Shown: positions 56,784 through 64,000 of the stretch, in pieces
Layout of the letters: every line of letters starts with the position of its first letter
Numbering within the stretch: position 1 is the stretch's first letter
Origin: Carya illinoinensis
Taxonomy: Eukaryota; Streptophyta; Magnoliopsida; Fagales; Juglandaceae
Direction of reading: 5' to 3'
Assembly: GCF_018687715.1 (NCBI RefSeq)
Contig: NC_056766.1
Coordinates: forward strand, 37,729,433-37,793,432
DNA length: 64,000 nucleotides
The notes under the pieces: generated by a model
The model's database searches: none
What the model was told of the DNA's origin: nothing
Seen by the model: only the letters and a program-made list of their open reading frames with translations
Translations under genes and position numbers: made by a program

Positions 56784-58259
56784 ATGGCTAACATTGCAGC
56801 CTCATTTGATGAAGGTCAAAATGATGAAGGTCAAAATGAAGGTCAAGCTAGCAGTCGAACTCTACACTTTTGTGGAGACAATTACTCATTCTGGAAAGTT
56901 AGAATGAGAATATTGCTTCAGACTCAAGGTCGAAAAATCTGGAAATGTATTGTAAATGGACCTTATATTCCAACAAAAGTGGTTGATGGAGTAAACGTCA
57001 AAAATGAAAAAGAAGAGTTTGATCGTGAAGACGATAGACTTTATACTTTGAATTTAACTGTTATGAATTTATTATTTAATACTCTCAATGGAAATGAGTT
57101 TAATAGAATAATGACTTCCGCTATGGCAAAAGAAATTTGGAATAACTTGGAAGTTACTTATGAAAGAACTTCGCAAGTTAAGGAATCAGAAATTTATATT
57201 CTTACTCATGAATATGAAATGTTTAAGATGAATGATGATGAATCTATTTTTAGTATGTACACTCATTTTACTAACATCATAAACAGCTTGACAGCTCTTG
57301 ACAAAGTTTATTTTAAGGTGGAGATAGTAAGAAAAATTCTCAACTCTCTACCAAAATGCTGGGAATCAAAAGTGACAGCGATTCTTGAAGTTAGAGACCT
57401 CAAGAAGCTCGAAGTGAATGAACTCATTGGGTCACTTATCACCCATGAGTACACATTGAAAAGTGGAGAAGAAAAAGGAAAGCCAAAGAAGAGCTTGGCA
57501 CTTATAGCTATTCCTCATGAAAGTGAAAGTGATGAAGATGAGGAAAATGAAGACAAAGATGAACAAGTTGCAATGATAACAAGAAGAATTCAGAGGTTCT
57601 TAAAGAAAAATAAAACTCATCCGACGAAATCTTTCAAAAAGTTTTCCAAGAAAGATTCAGGTAAAAATGACACTTTAATTTGTTATAAATGCAATAAGTC
57701 TGGTCATATCAAACCAGATTGTCTTCTGCTAAAAAAAGATTGAAACAATAGCAAGAAAGCAATGAAAGTTACATGGGATGATGATTCAAGTAGCTGAGAT
57801 AGTGAAGCAAGCAATGGAGAATCAGCAAATCTTTGTCTTATGGCTAAAGATGACATTGAGGTAACAAATCTTTGATAACATTGAAGATCTCTCATATGAA
57901 GAATTGCAAAATATTTTAGAAGAGATATATGAGGAACTTAAAAAATTGGGTATCAAGTATACTGCTTTGAAAAAGAAAAATTTTTCTTTAACAAACGAAA
58001 TTGATATTTTAAGAAAAGAAAGTATCGTTTTGAAAGATGAAAATCTTGAGTTGAAGAAGAAGAAAACTGATTTAGAAAATATTGTTCAAAATTTTACGAA
58101 TGGAAAAAGAAATTTTGAAAAACTTCTTAGTAGTCAAAGATGTGTTTTTGATAAGGTAGGCTTATGATATATGCCAAAACAAAAATACAAACCTTATAAA
58201 AACTTCTTTGATAATCCTTCTACATCAAAGTCCAACGTTCATAATTCTTTTCATAAGAA
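56784..58259 (+). pseudogene. C7 gag, broken
   Basis: The ATG at 56784 starts MANIAASFDEGQ with a short repeated EGQ motif not seen in C5. The Gag core, acidic stretch and zinc knuckle CYKCNKSGHIKPDC follow in 319 open codons. A TGA at 57741-57743 ends that frame where C5 Gag continues; another stop and a frame change follow near 57797-57880. The coiled-coil part (ALKKKNFSLTNEIDILRK) is open at 57904-58167. The LINE interrupts the region of the second zinc knuckle. Confidence 0.9.
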
Positions 58260-58413
58260 GGTGGAGGTCCTCTCTCTAGGCAAATGAGGTTTTCTCTCTA
58301 TGCTACTAAGGAACATTGAGTTTTGTCTCTTGGATCTATATGATTCATAGAGTTTGTTTTTGGGATTCTATCATTGGTTGTTCCCTCTTCTCATACAGGC
58401 CTTAAATCTTCCA

Positions 58414-59280
58414 ATGGAGGAGGAACTATCCCACCTATGTAAGGGACTCAAGCTCACAGAGGAGGAACAACACGAAATACTCCTTCCGAATGAGGAGCTT
58501 CTGCTTGCACAAGACATCAGTAACTTATGTCTTGCTGCACTGGTTGTATCAGATAGGGAAGTAAATAAAGCGGCTTTCAAAGCAACTATGACCAGGGTTT
58601 GGAATGCTGAAGGGGGTCTCTCTTTCAAAGACTTTGGCAGAAACAAATTCCTCATTGAATTTCATAATCCCTCTGTGAGAAGTAAGGTGCTAGCTTGTCA
58701 ACCTTGGTCTTTTGATAGAAGTTTGATTTGCCTCCAAGAATGCAAAGGCAAACTAGCTTTAAAAGATATCAAGTTCTCGTTGGAACCTTTCTGGATTCAA
58801 CTACATGACTTTCCCTTTGCAGGTTTAAATAGAATTATGGGTGAGAAACTGGGAGCTAGTGCTGGCAAGGTCCTTACAATAGACGTTGATGGAAAAGGAA
58901 GAGCATGGGGGGGAGTCCTCCAGGTAAAGGTGCTGCTCAACATTTCCAAACCTTTGGCAAGGGGAAGACTAATAAATGTGGAGGACAACCGGGTCTGGAT
59001 ACCCTTCAAATACGAAAGACTCCCATCCTTTTGTTACCTCTGTGGCACTATTTTACATCCTCAATCTAGTTGTTAAAGGCAGGCCTCAGATGGAAGTTCT
59101 CAGGCTTCAACTCAACCCCAGTATGGTCCTTGGCTTAGAGCCACTGCGATTCACAAACCAACAAACCACCAATCTCAGGCAAGTGGTCCAGTGAAGAAGG
59201 TCTCAGGCAATGGGCGGCAAGGTAGCTCTGATGATCAAAGTTCAGATTTTGGGGAACAACTTCTCTCGAAAGTCAAATGA
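58414..59280 (+). pseudogene. LINE ORF1: DUF4283 and zinc knuckle protein, one internal stop
   Basis: I start at ATG 58414 (MEEELSHLCKGLKLTEEE), the usual N-terminus of plant LINE ORF1; an in-frame ATG at 58354 is also possible. The DUF4283 region follows (RVWNAEGGLSFKDFGRN.FLIEF, QPWSFDRSLICLQE, FWIQLHDFP). The zinc knuckle CYLCGTILHPQSSC is next. A TAA at 59074-59076 interrupts the frame right after it, and the same frame continues with the typical QYGPWLRA motif to TGA at 59278-59280 (289 codons in all). The protein would bind LINE RNA as a chaperone. Confidence 0.88.
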
Positions 59281-59775
59281 TATCTTGGGAACAATCCCTA
59301 GTGATACTGTGTATTCAGAAGGTGATATGGAAGAGATAAGGGGGGTTGGTAACTTTCAAGCTCAAAGGTACAATGCCAACTGTCAACGGTCAGAAAAGGA
59401 AACTTCTCCTAGCCTCGATGTGCCTGTTGTAGCAGTTACTAAAACCATCTTTACCAATGACCAGATAGCCTCCCTGGCAGCTGACACCAACATCGCTTCT
59501 GCAGTAGACATGCTACAAGTAAGTCCCTCTCCTCAGAATACCCAGTTAGACCCAAAGCTTCCATTAGTAAGTCCCTTATTGTCAAACTAGAAAAGGAGAG
59601 CTCATGGAAAATCCCACCAAAGTGATGGCATTTCTCTGTTTCCCCCCACCTCTAATCCTGTCACTAGTAAAAACAAAAAAAGAACCTCATCCCTGTTTAC
59701 TAAGCCCACGAGGTCCTCAAAAAGACTTAAACAAAACAATAAGGCAGAGGCTGTTCAACAGCCCTGCCCATCTCC

Positions 59776-62700
59776 ATGAATGCCCTATGTTGGAACTGTC
59801 GAGGCCTTGAGAACCCTCGGATAGTTAGAGAACTCCACATGCTAGTGAGAGTTAAGCTCCCCTCATTGGTTTTCCTAATGGAAACCAAATGCAAAAGAGC
59901 AAAAATGGAAACCATTAGAGACAAACTAGGTTATGACTGTAGCTTTATTGTGGACTGCATTGGATGAAGTGGAGGCCTAGCTTTCTTTTGGAAGCATCAA
60001 ACACTTGTTAGTCTGGTTTCTTATTCCCTCAGTCACATATCTCTTCAAGTACAAATCCATAATTATCCAAATCACCTCATCATAACCGGCTTCTATGGTC
60101 ACCTTATAACAGCAAAAAGGAAGAAAGTTGGGCCCTGCTTAGACATCTAAAAGTTGACCAAAACACTCCCTGGATGTGCATGGGAGACTTTAATGAAATC
60201 ACCTCCCATGGTGAGAAATTGGGTGGTGTTCCCAAACCCTTCAAACAGATGAAAGATTTCAGACAATCCCTTGCAGTATGTAATCTTGGAGATCTTGGCT
60301 ATGTGGGCTCTTAATTCACCTGGTGTAACAATCGTGAAGGAACAAACTTTACTAAGGAAAGATTGGATAGGGGACTAGTAAACTGTGTGTGGCATGATTT
60401 ATTTGACTCTAATTCAGTCACCATTTTATCCACTATATGGTCTGATCACAGCCCCCTCTATATCTCAATCAAGGCTTCGGATCTTACCCCATACACCCAC
60501 AAGAAAATCTTCAGGTATGAGGCCTCTTGGGCTAAGCAAGAGGAGTGTGTGGTAGTGATTAAAAGGGCCTGGCAAGGCTCCCTCAAAACTAGTTCAAGGG
60601 CAGATGTCACAAGAAGGGGTCTCGAAAGACGTAGATTCCAATTGAGAGAGTGGAATAACATCTCAAGAAAAGTACACCAATAGGAAGTAATCCACAAAAG
60701 TGAACTCCTGAAATCCCTGCAAGCTGCCAACGCTGGCCTGGATAATGCTCTAATCCATTCTTTACAAAAGGAGTTGGATTTTTCCCTAGAGCAAGCTGGC
60801 CTGAAGTGGCATCAAAGAGCCAAACAAAAATGGCTCCAAGATGGTGATAGAAACACCAAGTACTTTCACAAGTGTGCCTCGGTTAGAAAACAAAAGTCCC
60901 TAATCCATAAACTTCATACTGAGGAGGGCCAAGTTTTGACATCACCAGAGGATATAGGGACTGAATTCCAAGCTGTTTTTATGGACCTCTTCACATCATC
61001 CAATCCCAATTGTCCCAACACCATAATGGAAGCCCTTAGTGCCACTGTCACCCCTTAGATGAACCTATCCCTCACTAAGGCATACTCCAAAGAGGAGATT
61101 GAGCTGGCTATCTTTGAAATGAATCCACTGGGTTCTCCTGGCCCAGATGGGTTCCCTACAATCTTCTTCCAAATTCATTGGCTCACGGTTGGCAATAATG
61201 TGACAGTTGCAGTACTAGAGCACCTGAACACAAAATCTGGCTTTCAAGCTATCAACCACACCTTCATAACCCTTATTCCTAAGAAGAACACCCCTCTGAA
61301 GGTCACTGATTATAGGCCTATAAGTCTTTGTAATGTATACTACAAGATCATAGCTAAGGTCCTTGCAAACCGATTGAAATCCATCTTGCCTAAACTAATC
61401 TCAGACACCCAATGTGCTTTTGTTCCAGGAAGAATGATCTCAGACAACACTATAGTGGCTTATGAACTCCTGCACTCAATGCAAAACAGAAGGAAGAATC
61501 ATAAAGAAGCTTTCGTAGCCCTCAAGCTTGATATGAGCAAGGCCTATGACAGGCTAGAGTGGAGTTTCATTCATCAAGTGCTTCAGCAGATGGGCTTTGA
61601 TAGAGAGTGGACTAATCTTATCATGCAATGTATTGGAACGGTGACGTACTCAATCCTTATCAATGGCATCCCTCAACCAACCTTCAAACCTTTAAGAGGT
61701 ATACGCCAAGGAGACCCCCTTTCCCCATACTTATTCATTCTGTGCTTAGAAGTCCTCTCCTTAGCACTAAACATGGCTGAAAAACAGGGCTCAATATCTG
61801 GGTTCCCTCTTTCTAGAGGCTCATTAACTGTTAATCACTTATTTTTTACAAATGATAGGCTGGTCTTCTGTAACGCACATCAGTAGGAATGGACCAACCT
61901 TCAATTCATTCTTAATTCTTATGAAGCAAGCTCTGGTCAGAGACTCAACTTGGATAAGTCCTCAATCTTTTTCAGCAAGAATACAAGCCAAGCAACCCAA
62001 AGTTCCATACTGACCTCAACTGGGATTAAAGCATTGGGTCCTTTTGAAAAGTACTTAGGACTACCTTCTTATGTGGGCAAGAACAAGAGTAGAGCTTTTA
62101 ACCACATCTTGGACATAATCAAATCCCAAATGAGCAGTTGGAAAACAAACCTGTTATCCTCAGCTGGGAAAGAAGTCTTACTGAAGTCAGTTATTCAATC
62201 CATTCCCACGTATTGCATGGGAATCTTCCTAATTCCCAAGGGAATCTTGAGAAACATTAACAAATTGATGCAATCCTTCTGGTAGGGAATAAAAAACCAG
62301 AAGTCAAAAATGCACTGGCTTAATTGGAAAGGCATTGGAAAGGGTAAATAAGAAGGGGTGCTGGGATTCAGAGACTTTGAAGACTTCAATAAAGTCATGC
62401 TAGCCAAGCAAGAGTGGAGGCTCCTCATCAACACCCAATCTCTAGCTTCCTGAGTTCTTAAAGCCAAATACTTTCCCTCAAGTGATTTTCTATCGGCAAG
62501 AGTTAGAAGGGTTGATTCTTTTGTGTGGAAAAGTATAACAACAGCTAGACCACTGTTAGTTGAAGGCTTACTTTGGAAGATAGGAAATGGCAATTCAGTG
62601 AGAATTTGGTCAGACTGTTGGCTGCCGACTCCCACTTCTTTCAAAGTTCAATCCCCTCCCAAAACACTCAACATAGATGCTACAGTGAACTCACTTATAG

Positions 62701-63874
62701 ATAATGACACTCACTCCTGGGATCTACCTCTCATCCAGAATAGCTTCACTCCTAAGGAGGCAGCAGTTATATCTAAGCTACATATAAGTCCTTGCAACAA
62801 CAATGACAGGCTTTCATGGAGATGCACTACCAACGGTATGTTTTCAGTTAAGTCAGCTTACCACCTCCAAGTTTCTATGCATGACAGCAAGAATGGACAA
62901 GGCTCTCAACCTTCCAACCACGGGGTTCTTTGAAAACAATTATGGAAGCTTAAAGTGCCACACAAAGTCAAAATATTCCTATGGAGAGCAGCTAAGGACA
63001 TCCTTCCCACCAGAGTCAACTTGTATAGAAGGAAGATCATTGAATCTCCCCTATGTCCTATCTGCCACTCTTTTCCAGAAACCACAGCTCGTGTACTTTG
63101 GTCATGTAAAGCAGCCCAAGATGCATAGAGCCATAGCTCGAGAAGACTTCAAAAGTACAGGACTGAGGAACAGCCTTTCTATGATTTGCCCACAGTGCTT
63201 CTTTCCCTACTCCCTGCTGAGGAACATGTTGAGCTAGCTCTCACAGCTACTGAAATATGGCATAGGAGGAACAAGTTCATTTTTGAATCTAGCTTTACCT
63301 CCCCATTACAGATATCAAAGATAGTCTCTACAAGGAAAAGTGAACCAGAGGATCTTAACAGCCAACCACAGAAGCAATCTATCTCAACCGAATACCAATC
63401 AAGTGGTGCAAGCCCCCCACCAACTTCTACAAAATAAATTGAGATGTAGCCATTGACAAAGTGAACTGCATGGTAGGAATTGGAGTGGCCATAAGAGATT
63501 GGAATGGTCTTGTTACAGCCACCCTTTGAAGTCCCAGAAACTCCTTCCCTGATCCTTTGTTGGGAGAAGCCTTAGCTGCCCTACGAGCTGTGCAGTTTGG
63601 CCTCGAAATTGGTCTCCACAATGTCATTTTTGAAGGTGACTCAAAACTGGTGGTTAATGGGACAACCAATTCAACTGAGGATTGGAGTACTGCAGGCCTG
63701 ATCTTTCTTGACATAAAGAAACTTTTAGTTTCCTACCAAACATGGTCATTTCGACATGTACCTAGGCATGTAAATGTAGTGGCACACTGCCTAGCTAAGA
63801 GTTCCCTAGATCTTAATGTTGAATCTGTTCTTGTAGAGGATTACCCTCAATGCATTTGTAACCTTCTACTTTGA
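59776..63874 (+). pseudogene. LINE ORF2: endonuclease, reverse transcriptase, RNase H-like; broken
   Basis: The start MNALCWNCRGLENPRIVREL is the AP-endonuclease N-terminus; METK, MGDFNEI (about 60179) and SDHSPL (about 60441) carry its active-site residues. Reverse transcriptase (61059-61886) has SPGPDGFP, DYRPISLCN, KLDMSKAYDRLEW and GIRQGDPLSPYLF. The catalytic box, normally F-A-D-D, reads FTND (near 61849), losing the first Asp. A zf-RVT region (WRAAKDILPTRVNLYRRK and PLCPICH, about 62945-63070) and an RNase H-like domain (LGEALAALRAVQFGLE, EGDSKLVVNG, PRHVNVVAHCLA) follow. At least eight stops and several frameshifts interrupt it. It would have nicked target DNA and primed reverse transcription. 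Confidence 0.9.
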
Positions 63875-63914
63875 AATATCAATATGAAGCTCCCATTTTC
63901 TCAAAAAAAAAAAA

Positions 63915-64000
63915 TCTTTTCATAAAAATAATTTTGTCAAAAAAAGATATTATTATAATTACTCAAGTTCTTCATATATGCCACATGCTATTTGTAATTT
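63915..64000 (+). pseudogene. C7 gag, continuation after the LINE
   Basis: From the second copy of the target duplication the sequence again matches C5 gag (minus strand 40017-39930), including the part encoding the start of the second zinc-knuckle region. It is cut by the window end. Confidence 0.88.

Larger units (their letters stand above)
58260..63914 (+). mobile_element. LINE (L1-type non-LTR retrotransposon), nearly full length
   Basis: The element has ORF1 and ORF2 in LINE order and ends in A12 (63903-63914). It is flanked by TCTTTTCATAAGAA (58246-58259) and TCTTTTCATAAAAA (63915-63928), a 14-bp duplication with one mismatch. The uninterrupted site is seen in C5 Gag (minus strand around 39995-40025), which confirms the boundaries. 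The presence of a 5' UTR-like start (GGTGGAGGTCCTCTCTC) and all domains suggests near full length at insertion. ORF stops and a damaged RT active site show it is dead. Confidence 0.95.
55387..64000 (+). mobile_element. C7: second Sirevirus-type copia, 5' part, split by a LINE
   Basis: The 5' LTR (55387-56724), primer-binding site TGGTATCAGAGC (56727-56738) and gag match C5 in reverse orientation with moderate divergence. The gag is interrupted at 58259 by a LINE and resumes at 63915, continuing past the end of the window. The 3' half and second LTR are outside, so its target duplication and the presence of the antisense cassette cannot be checked. Confidence 0.93.

Noticed and set aside
1..64000. 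tRNA or rRNA genes, CRISPR arrays, bacterial-type operons
   Set aside because: None seen on reading through the window; the repeats are retroelement or microsatellite in nature and the sequence is clearly plant nuclear.

Overview
This window looks like an intergenic, transposon-dense stretch of a plant nuclear genome, probably a eudicot. The background is AT-rich, and there are Ty1/copia, LINE and MITE elements of plant type and one intronless plant calmodulin-like gene. A woody Fagales-type host is only a guess, from the general look of the MITEs. By my reckoning at least 45 kb of the 64 kb is identifiable retroelement. All coordinates and repeat comparisons were made by eye.

Left part (1-21.9 kb): A dispersed repeat, R1, occurs twice (1-6165 and 16450-17925). 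The left copy is split by an Ale-like copia element, C1 (1369-6039, 5-bp target duplication), and the right copy shows the unoccupied site. A Tork/Tnt1-like copia, C2 (8684-13420), a Mutator-like MITE (14709-14928) and a decayed minus-strand gypsy-type ORF (15299-16422) lie between them. The only convincing host gene is a four-EF-hand calmodulin-like protein gene on the minus strand (19111-19626), with a TATA box at 19700-19708.

Middle part (21.9-49.9 kb): A 6.2-kb copia element, C3 (21943-28174), keeps an uninterrupted reverse transcriptase/RNase H frame. After a 374-bp tandem duplication (30280-31027) comes a nest: an old minus-strand copia, C6 (33079-47760), whose 3' LTR was hit by a MITE (33233-33515) and by a young 9.2-kb Sirevirus/Maximus-type copia, C5 (33660-42852, minus). 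Between pol and the 3' LTR, C5 carries two plus-strand genes antisense to gag-pol. They encode small coiled-coil proteins that are paralogous to each other, each with a TATA box. A diverged copy of the same two-gene cassette, with its spacer and TATA box, sits inside C6 (43954-45033). This is the most interesting feature of the window. A 5'-truncated copia remnant, C8 (about 47770-49860), follows.

Right part (49.9-64 kb): A decayed Ale-like copia, C4 (50192-54674), is followed by the 5' LTR and gag of a second Sirevirus-type element, C7 (55387 to beyond the window, plus strand). Its gag is split by an almost complete LINE (58260-63914) with a poly(A) tail and a 14-bp target duplication.

The coding parts of these elements form the usual retrotransposition machinery: Gag packages the RNA, protease-integrase-reverse transcriptase-RNase H copy and insert it, and the LINE uses an endonuclease and reverse transcriptase. 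Nearly all copies are broken by stops, frameshifts or lost catalytic residues. C5 is closest to intact.
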